This document shows, piece by piece, positions 43,640 through 52,950 of a stretch of 64,000 bases of DNA. Position 1 is the stretch's first letter, and every line of letters starts with the position of its first letter. The stretch is taken from positions 122,861-186,860 of the forward strand of contig JAQTLN010000004.1 of assembly GCA_028714875.1 (NCBI GenBank). Direction: 5' to 3'. The position numbers and the translations under genes were made by a program. The DNA comes from Gallionellaceae bacterium (GTDB lineage Bacteria > Pseudomonadota > Gammaproteobacteria > Burkholderiales > Thiobacillaceae). The notes below the pieces were generated by a model that did no database searches, had not been told where the DNA came from, and saw nothing but the letters and a program-made list of their open reading frames with translations.

Positions 43640-46162
43640 CTACGCGCTCGTCGGGCTTACCGGCGCGACCGGGGTCAGTTTCCAGATATCCGCGTTGTAT
43701 TCCCGCATGGTGCGGTCGGTGGAGAATTTGCCACTGTTCGCCGTGTTGAGGATGCTCATGCGGGTCCAGCGTTCACGGTCACGGTAGGCCGCGGCCGCGA
43801 GCGCCTGTGCATCGACGAAGGAACGGAAGTCCGCCGCCACCAGCCAGGGGTCGTGCGGGTTCCTGATCGCGTGGATGATGGGGTCGAACAGACCGGCTTC
43901 GAACTGGTTGAAGTGGCCAGATTCCAATAGATTCATCACTCGCTTCAGGTCGGGATCGCCTTCGATCAGCGCATTGGGGTCGTAATGCGCCCGGGTGACT
44001 TCCACTTCCTCGGCGGTGAGGCCGAACAGGAAGAAATTTTCGTCGCCGACTTCCTCACGAATCTCGATATTGGCGCCGTCCAGAGTGCCGATGGTGGCCG
44101 CGCCGTTCATCATGAATTTCATGTTGCCGGTACCGGAGGCTTCCTTGCCGGCGGTGGAAATCTGCTCGGACAGATCGGTGCCGGGGGCGATGATTTCCAT
44201 TGCCGAGACCCGGTAGTTGGGCAGGAAGGCGACCTTGAGGCGACCACCGACTTGTTCGTCGTCGTTGATCATCTCGGCCACTTGGCAGATCAGGGTGATG
44301 ATGCGCTTGGCGATGAAGTAGCCGGGCGCGGCCTTGCCGCCGATCAGCACGCAACGTGGCGTCCAGTCGCTGTCTTCGCCCGCTTTCAGGCGGGCATAGA
44401 GATGGATGACATGGAGGATGTTGAGCAACTGGCGCTTGTATTCGTGGATGCGCTTGACTTGCACATCGAACAGGGCGTCCGGGTCGAAATCCACATTGCA
44501 ATCGTGCCGCACCAGTGCCGCCAGACGCACCTTGTTGGCATGCTTTACCGCTTGCCATTGGGCGCGGAACTCGGGTTTTTCCGCGAGGGGAACCAATTCG
44601 CGCAGGGTGTCGAGCTGGCGAATCCAGGCGTCGCCGATATTCGCCGTGATGAGTTTCGCCATCTCGGGATTGGCGGAAGCCATCCAGCGGCGCTGGGTGA
44701 CGCCGTTGGTCTTGTTGTTGAATTTTTGTGGCCAGAGCTCGAAGAAGTCGCGGAACAGGCCTTGCTGTAGCAATTCCGAGTGCAGCGCGGCCACTCCGTT
44801 CACCGAGTAACTGCCGACGATGGCCAGATAGGCCATGCGCACCTGCGGATCGGAGCCTTCCTCAATCAGGGACATGCGCGACTGACGCGCGCTGTCGCCC
44901 GGCCAGCGGCGCGCGACGGTCTTGAGGAAGCGGGCGTTGATCTCGTGGATGATTTCCAGCAGGCGTGGCAGGAGCTGCCCGAACAGGCGGACCGACCATT
45001 TCTCCAGCGCTTCCGGCAGCAGAGTGTGGTTGGTATAGGCCATGGTGCGGCTGGTGATGGCCCAGGCCGCGTCCCACTCCATGCCGTGTTTGTCCATTAG
45101 AAGGCGCATCAGTTCCGGCACCGCGCAGCTCGGGTGGGTGTCGTTCAACTGGAAGCAGTTTTTCGCGGCGAACTCGGTGAAGTCGTGGCCGTGGTGCTGT
45201 TTCCAGCGCACCAGCACATCCTGCAGGCTGGCCGAGGCGAGGAAATACTGCTGTTTCAGGCGCAGTTCCTTGCCGTTCTCGCTGGCGTCGTTGGGGTAGA
45301 GCACCATGGTGATGTTCTCGGCGGCGTTCTTGGACGCCACCGATTCGGTGTAGGAGCCGGCATTGAATTCGCCCAGGTCGAATTCATCGGTGGCCGCCGC
45401 GCTCCACAGGCGCAATACGTTGACGGTGTCGTTTTTGTAACCGGGGATCGGCGTGTCGAACGGCACCGCGAGCACGTCGTGGCTGTCCACCCAGCGCGTA
45501 TGGCGGCGACCTTCGGCATCTTGGTAGACCTCGGTACGGCCGTAATACTGGATGCGCCGGGTATTTTCCGGGCGCTCCAGTTCCCAGGGGTTGCCATCGC
45601 GCAGCCAGTGGTCGGGCTCTTCCACCTGGCGGCAGTTCTCTACATGCTGGCGGAACATGCCGTACTCGTAGCGGATGCCGTAACCCATCACCGGCAATTG
45701 CAAGCTGGCGCAACTGTCCAGGAAGCAGGCCGCCAGGCGACCGAGGCCACCATTGCCAAGGCCGGCGTCGTTTTCCACATCGATCAGTTCTTCCAGATCC
45801 AGGCCCAGGCGGCTCAGCGCGGGGGTCATGGCGTCATCGACACCGAGGTTGAGTATCGCGTTGTTGAGGGTGCGCCCCATCAGGAATTCCAGGGACAGGT
45901 AATAGGCGTGCCTCGCGTCCTTTTCCTCATAGGCGTAACGGGTGTTCTTCCAACGCTCCATGAGCCGGTCGCGCATCGCCAGGGCCAGCGCCTGGTAAGG
46001 GTAATGGGTGGAACGGCAGTGCTTGTCGCGACCCAGAAAAGTACCGAAATTGCGGCGGATATCGAGGGCCAGCGCTTCCGAGTCCATGCCCAGCGGGGGA
46101 AGCTGGAACAATTCGGCGGTGGGCTGGCTGCTGCGCAGTGGTTTCATTCGGGTCGTGTTCAT
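43640..46162 (-). CDS. glgP: Glycogen/starch/alpha-glucan phosphorylase
   Basis: An 840-residue GT35 phosphorylase releasing glucose-1-phosphate from glycogen. Seen are [60 protein letters not shown] and the pyridoxal-phosphate segment [24 protein letters not shown]. The length is normal. The ATG at 46162 is chosen (MNTTRMKPL); the frame extends 16 codons further without a better site. No other glycogen genes are nearby. Confidence 0.95.
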   Translation of the reverse strand: [840 protein letters not shown]

Positions 46163-46225
46163 GGCTGTCTGTTTTTTGATTGTGCTGACTAAAAAACTTG
46201 GTGGGTCCAAGGCTGCGTGACGTAT

Positions 46226-47827
46226 TTACTCCGGTTGCACGGATAGCGCGAGCAGGGCAAGCGCCTCACCGGCATTGAACAGGGCCGCTGTCTCGCCCCG
46301 GTAGGCCTGTGTAAACAAGGGGTGGTAGGCAGTTAAATCGGTTTTCATGGGGAAATACAGTACGACCACGCCGTCAGGATTAGCCTTCAGCCAGTCGCTG
46401 GATTCCTGCCCTTGACGCAGTTCCCGCAATGGTTGGCGCAGGCGGCCGGCAAACTGGAACTGGGCGTGGTACTCGCCGACGTTGGCGATCGGGCGTCCTT
46501 GGGTTTGCAGAACGGCGATGACGCGGCTGATCGGGCGCACATCGTAGGCCGGTGACAGGGGGCGAATCAATAACAGATATACCAGCATCATCGCCATCAA
46601 TGAGGTGGTAGCCAGCCGCGCGGTGATTCGCTCCGGCGTGCCGCGCTGGAGCGCCAGCCAGGCGGAGAGCGCGAGAAACGCACAGCCGCCCCATGCCGGA
46701 ACCTGGGCCAACGCCTTGCTGTTTTCCGGCAATTTCAGGTAGGGAAGCAACAGCATCAGGATTCCAACCGCGGCCAGTGCCAGCGCCGGCAACCAGGGCC
46801 GTGAACTATTGCGGTCATTGGCCAGCAGGCGCCCCGCCAGCAAGGCGAAGGCGGGGAATTCCGGCAACAGGTAGTGCACTTGCTTGCCGCTCACCAGGGA
46901 AAAAGCGAGAAACGAGGGCAGCATCCAGGCCAGCATCAAGCGCTGTCCCGCGTCCATTTCAAGGTTGATCCCCGCCACGCGGCGCCACAACGTCGGCCAC
47001 AGGAGCCAGGGGTAAAGCAGAAGCGGCAGCAGAGGCAGATACCACCAGAACGGGCGGTTGTGGGCGAACGATTGCACCATGCGGTTGGCGGTCTGGCCCC
47101 AGAAGATGGCGTTGCGGTATGCCTCGCCGCCGGAGAGACCGGCCGGAATGGCCCATAACAGAGCCAGCGCGGTTCCGGCCAGAACCGCCAGAAACAAGCG
47201 GCCGTACCATTGCTTCCAGTTGCCACCGCCGCGCCCGAGCCACCAGGGCGCGAGCAGGGCGGGCGGCAACAGATGCGGCAGCACCGCCGGCCCCTTGGCC
47301 AGCACGCCCAAGCCGAGCGCGACGGCAAACAGACCCCAGGCCAGGCGTTGTCCCCGGCTGGCGAGCACTAGCGCGAGGATACCGAGCACGACCCAGACCG
47401 CCAGCAGCAGATCGAACATGATGCCCTGGCTATATAGGGTCCAAAGAAAGCTGCTCAGCAGTATCCAGGGAGATAGTCGCGCCACTTGCGGGAGATTCGG
47501 CCAGAGCAACGTGGCAATGCGGCGCACCATGAACAGCGTGGCTAGCGTGAGCAGAGGGGAAATGAGGCGCGGCCACCATTCGTTGACACCGGTGATCAGC
47601 CAGCCGGCGTGCATCAACCAGAACAGCAGGGGCGGTTTGTGGCTGTAAGGCTCGCCGTTTTTGAACGGCACCAGGAAATCACCGCGCAGCCACATTTCCC
47701 AGGCCACCGAGAGATAACGGGTTTCATCGATGGGGATGTAGCTGCGGCTGGCGAAGGCCGCGATTGCCAGCAGCGTCAGCCAGAAAGCCCATAGCAAAGG
47801 GTCGCGTTGCCAAAGTCTGGAAATCAC
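46226..47827 (-). CDS. ArnT-like GT39-family membrane glycosyltransferase
   Basis: A 533-residue integral membrane protein with about 12 helices. The N-terminal loop PIDETRYLSVAWEMWLRGDFLVP and SHKPPLLFWLMHAGW is typical of the ArnT/PMT fold, where the acidic residue of DE is catalytic. Such enzymes move a sugar from a polyprenyl-phosphate carrier to lipid A or proteins at the periplasmic face. Its start overlaps the end of the TVP38 gene by 4 bases, and the GT2 gene lies before that. The GT2 product would charge the lipid carrier and this enzyme would use it. The acceptor (lipid A or protein) is unknown. Confidence 0.85.
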   Translation of the reverse strand: MISRLWQRDPLLWAFWLTLLAIAAFASRSYIPIDETRYLSVAWEMWLRGDFLVPFKNGEPYSHKPPLLFWLMHAGWLITGVNEWWPRLISPLLTLATLFMVRRIATLLWPNLPQVARLSPWILLSSFLWTLYSQGIMFDLLLAVWVVLGILALVLASRGQRLAWGLFAVALGLGVLAKGPAVLPHLLPPALLAPWWLGRGGGNWKQWYGRLFLAVLAGTALALLWAIPAGLSGGEAYRNAIFWGQTANRMVQSFAHNRPFWWYLPLLPLLLYPWLLWPTLWRRVAGINLEMDAGQRLMLAWMLPSFLAFSLVSGKQVHYLLPEFPAFALLAGRLLANDRNSSRPWLPALALAAVGILMLLLPYLKLPENSKALAQVPAWGGCAFLALSAWLALQRGTPERITARLATTSLMAMMLVYLLLIRPLSPAYDVRPISRVIAVLQTQGRPIANVGEYHAQFQFAGRLRQPLRELRQGQESSDWLKANPDGVVVLYFPMKTDLTAYHPLFTQAYRGETAALFNAGEALALLALSVQPE

Positions 47828-48531
47828 CTTTTCCCCTCGTGCACAGATTCTTTGATCGCGGGCTGATCCGAATCGTCAACCAGGGTCTCTCCGAGGTGGC
47901 GCCGTCGATACAACCAGATGCCGATCAGGCTGGAAATGACGAATAGGGCTGTGGCCAGGGTCAGCCGCACGGAAGGGTCGAAATTCACGCCGCTACCGGC
48001 CAGGGCGAAAACCAGATTCTGCGGCACATAGCCGAGCGCCGAACCGGTGAAGAACGGCATCCCGCGCACGCTCGAAACCCCGGCCAGCAGGTTGGTGACC
48101 ACGTTGCTCCCGATCGGCAGGAGGCGAATGACCAACGACATGCTGAACGGATGCCCACGCAAGAACTCATCCAACTTGCGAATTCGGCCGGGAAAACGGT
48201 GCTGGATGAGGCCGCGGCCCATCCAGCGCGCATAGATGAAGGCCGCGATACAGCCGAGCACGGTGGCCAGCAGACTCAGCCCGGTGCCGGCCACGAAACC
48301 AAAGGCATAGCCACCGAGAAAGGCGATCACCTGGCGGGGGAATCCCAGGCCGGTGGCGAGCGCGCCCATGCCCAGGAAAAGCAGGCTGCCGGTCCAGCCT
48401 TTGCCGCGTATCTCGGCGTCGACCCAGTGCTCCGTGAGCATGTCGCCCAGTTTGAAGGAGTCCGCCAGGAAGCCCAGTGCCACAAGGCTGGCGATCAGGA
48501 ACAACCCCTTCAGGAGGACACGCAACTCCAT
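47824..48531 (-). CDS. TVP38/TMEM64-family (DedA-like) membrane protein
   Basis: A 235-residue membrane protein with about five to six hydrophobic segments and the family core GFPRQVIAFLGGYAFGFVAGTGLS, then FSMSLVIRLLPIGSNVVTNLLAG. DedA/TVP38 proteins are implicated in transporting lipid carriers such as undecaprenyl phosphate across the membrane. Lying between two enzymes that use lipid-linked sugars, a flippase-like role is an attractive guess. It starts 7 bases after the GT2 gene and overlaps the GT39 gene. Confidence 0.85.
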   Translation of the reverse strand: MELRVLLKGLFLIASLVALGFLADSFKLGDMLTEHWVDAEIRGKGWTGSLLFLGMGALATGLGFPRQVIAFLGGYAFGFVAGTGLSLLATVLGCIAAFIYARWMGRGLIQHRFPGRIRKLDEFLRGHPFSMSLVIRLLPIGSNVVTNLLAGVSSVRGMPFFTGSALGYVPQNLVFALAGSGVNFDPSVRLTLATALFVISSLIGIWLYRRRHLGETLVDDSDQPAIKESVHEGKR

Positions 48532-48538
48532 GGCGTGT

Positions 48539-49279
48539 TCAGGATTCGATGATGACGGGTAGCTTGGCGCGGCGAATCAGCCACATCAGCCCGAACAGAT
48601 CGACGATGCCTACCCAGAGACGGTTGTTCAGTCCGTATTTTGAAATGCCCCGTTCACGCGGACGGTGGTTGACCACCACGGATACCACCTGGCCGCCGTG
48701 GCGTTGAACCAGGGCGGGCAGAAAACGGTGCATGTGGTCGAAATAGGGCAGTCGCAGGAAGGTATCCCGGCTGAACACCTTGAGGCCGCAGCCGGTATCC
48801 GGGGTGGCGTCCTTGAGTAAACCGGAGCGGACTCGGTTGGCGACTTTCGAGGAGAAGCGGCGGAACCAGGTGTCGCGCCGGTTGGCCCGCCAGCCGGCCA
48901 GCATTTGCAGGTTATCGCCCGGCTTGGCGGCGCGCAGACGCGCCAAGAGCGCCGGGATGTCGCCGGGATCGTTCTGGCCATCACCATCGAGCGTGGCAAT
49001 CCAGGGAAAGCGCGCGGCCAGGACACCACTGGTAATGGCCGTGCTCTGGCCACAACTGGCGCGGTGCCGGACGATTTTCAACTGGGGAATTTCCTGGGCC
49101 AGGCGTTTGAGTTCCGCCAGTGTGTTGTCGGTGCTGCCGTCATCGACGTAGACAATCTCGAAATCCGCCAGGGAAGTGGTCGCCGCCACGATCTCGCGAA
49201 CCAGGGGTTCGATGTTGTCGGCTTCGTTCTTGACGGGGACGACTACGGCCAGGCGCTCGTCGAAAGGGGTAGGGAACAT
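48539..49279 (-). CDS. GT2-family glycosyltransferase, polyprenyl-phosphate sugar transferase-like
   Basis: A 246-residue GT-A fold enzyme. It opens LAVVVPVKNEADNIEPLV, has the nucleotide-binding FEIVYVDDGSTDNT, the central LDGDGQNDP (DxD-like) and the acceptor region DTGCGLKVFSRDTFL, followed by RPRERGISKYGLNNR. It resembles dolichol-phosphate-mannose synthase and ArnC. There is no C-terminal pair of membrane helices, so it is a short form. It leads the operon with the TVP38 and ArnT-like genes. Confidence 0.88.
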   Translation of the reverse strand: MFPTPFDERLAVVVPVKNEADNIEPLVREIVAATTSLADFEIVYVDDGSTDNTLAELKRLAQEIPQLKIVRHRASCGQSTAITSGVLAARFPWIATLDGDGQNDPGDIPALLARLRAAKPGDNLQMLAGWRANRRDTWFRRFSSKVANRVRSGLLKDATPDTGCGLKVFSRDTFLRLPYFDHMHRFLPALVQRHGGQVVSVVVNHRPRERGISKYGLNNRLWVGIVDLFGLMWLIRRAKLPVIIES

Positions 49280-49750
49280 GGTCTCTTTTCCGGAAAAAGC
49301 GCGGCGATTCTAGCAGCCTGTCACGGGGTTCTCGGTCAGAAGCATGGAGTTGGGCGGCCGATAAATGCCTGTTGTGGTGGGTTGACACCGCTTGTTCCAT
49401 GCCGCAGCAAGTCAGGTCGCGTATCGAGATCAGGAACCGGGGCCATCGATGTCGCTAGCTGTGTGTATCTGGCCCAAAAAAATGGCAAGGCCGGTTTCAA
49501 TCATGGCAATCGAGCGCGCTTGATGATCAGTCTTGGCGCCAAGCGCCGCGCGCCAAGCGCATTCTTCTTGAGAAAGCCGAGTATTCCTTCTGCTTCATTC
49601 GATGTGGACAAAGACTAGGGCTTTAATTAGCTATCAATTTATCTGTAGAATGCGCCGTTTGTTGGGCCGGCAAGTTGTTTACTCGACCTGAATATCCGAA
49701 ATCGTGTGCGCAGCCGGCGAAAATTTCATCCCTCAGGCAGGACAGACGTT
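49280..49750. other. petA upstream region
   Basis: These 471 bases separate the GT2 gene from petA. No coding sequence is convincing. Inverted arms CTTGGCGC (49532-49539) and GCGCCAAG (49550-49557) form a hairpin of unknown role. The last 130 bases are AT-rich and hold the probable petA promoter. The rest shows nothing I recognise. Confidence 0.45.
49623..49651 (+). promoter_or_regulatory. Candidate petABC promoter
   Basis: TAGAAT at 49646-49651 is a good -10 box; TTAATT at 49623-49628 is a weak -35 box at 17-base spacing. It lies about 100 bases upstream of petA in an AT-rich island, leaving a leader of roughly 90 bases. Confidence 0.4.
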
Positions 49751-50350
49751 ATGAGCGACAAGAGCGTTGATACTTCCAAACGCCGCTTTCTGGTGACCAT
49801 GGCTTCGGCGGCCGGCGGTGCGGCTGCATTGGGCGTCGCGACGCCCTTTGTCATGAGCATGATGCCGAGCGCGCGCGCGAAAGCCGCTGGTGCGCCGGTG
49901 GAAGTGGATATCAGCAAGATCGAACCAGGCATGCTCCTGGCCGTGGAATGGCGCGGCAAACCGGTTTGGGTGGTCAACCGCACCCCGGAAATGCTGGATC
50001 TGATGGCCAAGCATGACGGCAAGTTGACCGATCCCAAGTCGGAAGTCACTTCCCAGCAGCCCGAGTACTGCATGAACCCGCATCGTTCCATCAAGCCGGA
50101 TTATCTGGTGGTCGTGGGTATTTGTACCCACCTGGGCTGCTCGCCGACCTTCCGCAAGGAAGTCGGCCCCGCCGATCTGGGCGCCGATTGGCCCGGCGGC
50201 TGGTTCTGCCCCTGCCACGGTTCGCGTTTCGATCTGGCCGCGCGCGTGTTCAACGGTTCGCCCGCGCCGACCAACCTGGTCATCCCGCCGCACAAATACC
50301 TGTCCGACACCAAAGTGCTGATCGGTGTGGATCAGGGCGCGGCCGCCTGA
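49751..50350 (+). CDS. petA: Ubiquinol-cytochrome c reductase iron-sulfur (Rieske) subunit
   Basis: A 199-residue Rieske protein of the cytochrome bc1 complex. The N-terminus has a Tat-type signal anchor (KRRFLVTMASAAGG then hydrophobic). The [2Fe-2S] ligands are in CTHLGC (Cys125, His127) and CPCHGS (Cys153, His156), with Cys130 and Cys155 for the structural disulfide. It accepts electrons from ubiquinol and passes them to cytochrome c1. CAGGAC precedes the ATG. The tatABC genes in this window would export it. Confidence 0.96.
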   Translation: MSDKSVDTSKRRFLVTMASAAGGAAALGVATPFVMSMMPSARAKAAGAPVEVDISKIEPGMLLAVEWRGKPVWVVNRTPEMLDLMAKHDGKLTDPKSEVTSQQPEYCMNPHRSIKPDYLVVVGICTHLGCSPTFRKEVGPADLGADWPGGWFCPCHGSRFDLAARVFNGSPAPTNLVIPPHKYLSDTKVLIGVDQGAAA

Positions 50351-50371
50351 TTGCATAAAGGGACTTGAACA

Positions 50372-51595
50372 ATGGAAAAACTGCTTAATTGGGTGGATGA
50401 GCGTTTCCCGCTCACCTCCAGCTACAAGGCGCATCTGTCCGAGTATTACGCGCCGAAGAACTTCAACTTTTGGTACTTCTTCGGCTCCCTGGCGATGCTG
50501 GTACTGGTGATCCAGATCGTCTCCGGCATCTTTCTGACCATGCATTACAAGCCGGATGCGCAGCTCGCCTTCGCCTCCGTCGAGTACATCATGCGCGACG
50601 TGGATTTCGGCTGGCTGATCCGCTACATCCACTCTACCGGCGCTTCCATGTTCTTCGTGGTGGTGTATCTGCATATGTTCCGCGGCCTGATCTACGGTTC
50701 CTACCGCCAGCCGCGCGAACTGATCTGGCTGTTCGGCGTGATCATCTATCTCGTGCTGATGGGCGAAGCCTTCATGGGCTATTTGTTGCCCTGGGGTCAG
50801 ATGTCTTATTGGGGTGCCCAGGTCATCATCAACCTGTTCGCGGCCGTGCCTTTCATCGGTGGCGCGCTATCCGAATGGATTCGGGGCGACTATGTGATCG
50901 GTGATGCCACCCTGAACCGTTTCTTCGCCTTCCATGTCATTGCTCTGCCCATGGTATTGCTGGGCTTGGTCGTTGCCCATCTGGTGGCGCTGCACGAAGT
51001 CGGCTCCAACAACCCCGATGGCGTCGAGATCAAGAAACTGAAAGGTGAAGATGGCCATCCCCTCGACGGCATCCCCTTCCATCCGTATTACACGGTGAAG
51101 GACATCCTGGGCGTGGTGGTCTTCCTGATCGTGTTTGCCGCCATCGTCTTCTTTTCGCCGGAAATGGGTGGCTACTTCCTGGAAGCCAACAACTTCATCC
51201 CGGCCGATTCGTTGAAGACTCCGCCGCATATCGCGCCGGTCTGGTACTTCACGCCCTACTACGCGATCCTGCGCGCCATTCCGCCGATGTTCGGGTCGCA
51301 GTTCCCCGGTGTGGCGGCGATGGGTCTGGCCGTGTTGATCTTCTTTGTGCTGCCCTGGCTGGATAAGTCCCCGGTCAAGTCGATTCGCTATCGCGGCCCG
51401 AAATTCAAGATCGCCCTGACCCTGTTCGTGATCGCTTTCGTCGGCTTGGGCGTCCTCGGTATCCTGCCCTCAACGCCTGTGTACACCGTGATCGCGCGCA
51501 TATTGTCGGCGGTGTACTTCGCGTTCTTCCTGCTCATGCCCTGGTACACCAAGAATGATTCGACCAAGCCGGTTCCGGAAAGGGTGACCCAATGA
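50372..51595 (+). CDS. petB: Cytochrome b subunit of the bc1 complex
   Basis: A 407-residue membrane protein with eight to nine helices carrying two b haems. Visible are LTMHYKPDAQLAFASVEYI, IHSTGASMFFVVVYLHMFRGL and FFAFHVIALPMVLLGLVVAHLVALHEVGSNNP, which contain the haem-binding histidines, and the quinol-site region APVWYFTPYYAILRAIP (the PEWY segment reads APVWYF). It starts 21 bases after petA and overlaps petC (ATGA). Confidence 0.96.
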   Translation: MEKLLNWVDERFPLTSSYKAHLSEYYAPKNFNFWYFFGSLAMLVLVIQIVSGIFLTMHYKPDAQLAFASVEYIMRDVDFGWLIRYIHSTGASMFFVVVYLHMFRGLIYGSYRQPRELIWLFGVIIYLVLMGEAFMGYLLPWGQMSYWGAQVIINLFAAVPFIGGALSEWIRGDYVIGDATLNRFFAFHVIALPMVLLGLVVAHLVALHEVGSNNPDGVEIKKLKGEDGHPLDGIPFHPYYTVKDILGVVVFLIVFAAIVFFSPEMGGYFLEANNFIPADSLKTPPHIAPVWYFTPYYAILRAIPPMFGSQFPGVAAMGLAVLIFFVLPWLDKSPVKSIRYRGPKFKIALTLFVIAFVGLGVLGILPSTPVYTVIARILSAVYFAFFLLMPWYTKNDSTKPVPERVTQ

Positions 51596-52323
51596 AAAAG
51601 CTGCTCTTCTTGCTCCTGGCCCTGCCGACGGCCGCGTTTGCTTCCGAGTCCGCCGTCCATCTGGATCATGCCCCGGTCAACCTGAACGATCATGAATCGC
51701 TCCAGCGCGGTGCCCGTGTGTTCGTGAACTACTGCCTGAGTTGCCATAGCGCCGGTTACATGCGTTACAACCGCATGCAGGACATCGGCCTTTCCGAGGC
51801 ACAAATCAAGGACAACCTGCTCTACGCCGCCGACAAGCCGGGTGAGCTCATGCATGTGGCCATGCGTACCGCCGATGCCAAGGCCTGGTTCGGCGCCCCG
51901 CCTCCCGACCTGTCCGTCATCACTCGCTCTCGTGGCGCGGATTGGGTCTACACCTACCTGCGTGGTTTCTACCGTGACGACACCCGCCCCACCGGCTGGA
52001 ACAACACGGTATTCGACAAGGTCGGCATGCCGCATGTCCTGCATGAACTGCAAGGCCAGATGGCGCCGGTCTATCACACCATGCAAGGCGAGGATGGCAA
52101 GACGCACCAAGCCATCGAGCATTTCGAGTTGATCAAACCCGGCAAGCTGACTCTGGCCGAGTACGACGCATTGGTGGGTGATCTGGTCAACTACCTGGAC
52201 TGGATGGGTGAACCCGCCAAGGGCGCGCGCATGACTACCGGCATCTTCGTGTTGCTGTTCCTGGGCGTGTTTTTCATCATCGCCTTCTACCTGAAGAAAG
52301 ACTACTGGAAAGGCCTGCATTAA
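51592..52323 (+). CDS. petC: Cytochrome c1 subunit of the bc1 complex
   Basis: A 243-residue c-type cytochrome. Residues 1-17 are a signal peptide; the haem-binding motif is CLSCH (Cys48, Cys51, His52), and the region GMPHVLHELQGQMAPVY follows. A C-terminal membrane helix at about 220-237 ends in positively charged residues. It receives electrons from the Rieske centre and hands them to soluble cytochrome c. The gene is coupled to petB. Confidence 0.96.
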   Translation: MKKLLFLLLALPTAAFASESAVHLDHAPVNLNDHESLQRGARVFVNYCLSCHSAGYMRYNRMQDIGLSEAQIKDNLLYAADKPGELMHVAMRTADAKAWFGAPPPDLSVITRSRGADWVYTYLRGFYRDDTRPTGWNNTVFDKVGMPHVLHELQGQMAPVYHTMQGEDGKTHQAIEHFELIKPGKLTLAEYDALVGDLVNYLDWMGEPAKGARMTTGIFVLLFLGVFFIIAFYLKKDYWKGLH

Positions 52324-52340
52324 GCGGGGAGTGATCGTTC

Positions 52341-52940
52341 ATGATGATTCTTTATTCGGGTACCGCGTGCCCGTTCAGCCATCGATGCCGCATCGTTTTG
52401 TACGAGAAAGGCATGGATTTTGAAATTCGCGATGTGGACTTGCATGACAAGCCAGAAGAAATCGCTGTCATGAACCCCTACAGCAGAGTCCCCATTCTGG
52501 TGGAACGTGATCTGACGCTGTATGAGTCCAACATCATCAATGAGTACATCGACGAGCGTTTTCCGCATCCGCAACTGATGCCGGCCGACCCCGTGATGCG
52601 CGCTCGCGCGCGTCTGTTCCTGTACAACTTCGAGCACGATCTGTTTTCGCACATCAGCGATCTTGAACACGGAACTACCAAGGCGGCCGAGAAGGCGCGT
52701 GGCATCGTGCGTGACAACCTCACCCAGATCGCGCCCATCTTCGCCAAGCAGAAACACATCCTGGGCGAGGACTACTCCATGCTGGATGTGGCGATCGCGC
52801 CCTTGTTGTGGCGTCTGGAGCATTACGGCATTCAATTGCCCAAGCAGGGCCTGCCCATCCTGAAATACGCGGAACGCCTGTTCTCCCGCCCAGCCTTCAT
52901 CGAAGCGCTGACGCCGGTGGAAAAGGCCATGCGCAAGTAG
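52341..52940 (+). CDS. sspA: Stringent starvation protein A
   Basis: A 199-residue GST-fold protein: the thioredoxin-like half opens MILYSGTACPFSHRCRIVLYEKGMDFEIRDVD and contains NPYSRVPILVERDLTLYESNIINEYIDERFPHP. The helical half completes the fold (YSMLDVAIAPLLWRLEHYGI). SspA binds RNA polymerase with sigma70 and supports stress and stationary-phase transcription. It follows petC by 17 bases, a conserved order in betaproteobacteria, so it may be expressed with the respiratory operon. Confidence 0.93.
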   Translation: MMILYSGTACPFSHRCRIVLYEKGMDFEIRDVDLHDKPEEIAVMNPYSRVPILVERDLTLYESNIINEYIDERFPHPQLMPADPVMRARARLFLYNFEHDLFSHISDLEHGTTKAAEKARGIVRDNLTQIAPIFAKQKHILGEDYSMLDVAIAPLLWRLEHYGIQLPKQGLPILKYAERLFSRPAFIEALTPVEKAMRK

Positions 52941-52950
52941 TCCCAATAGC

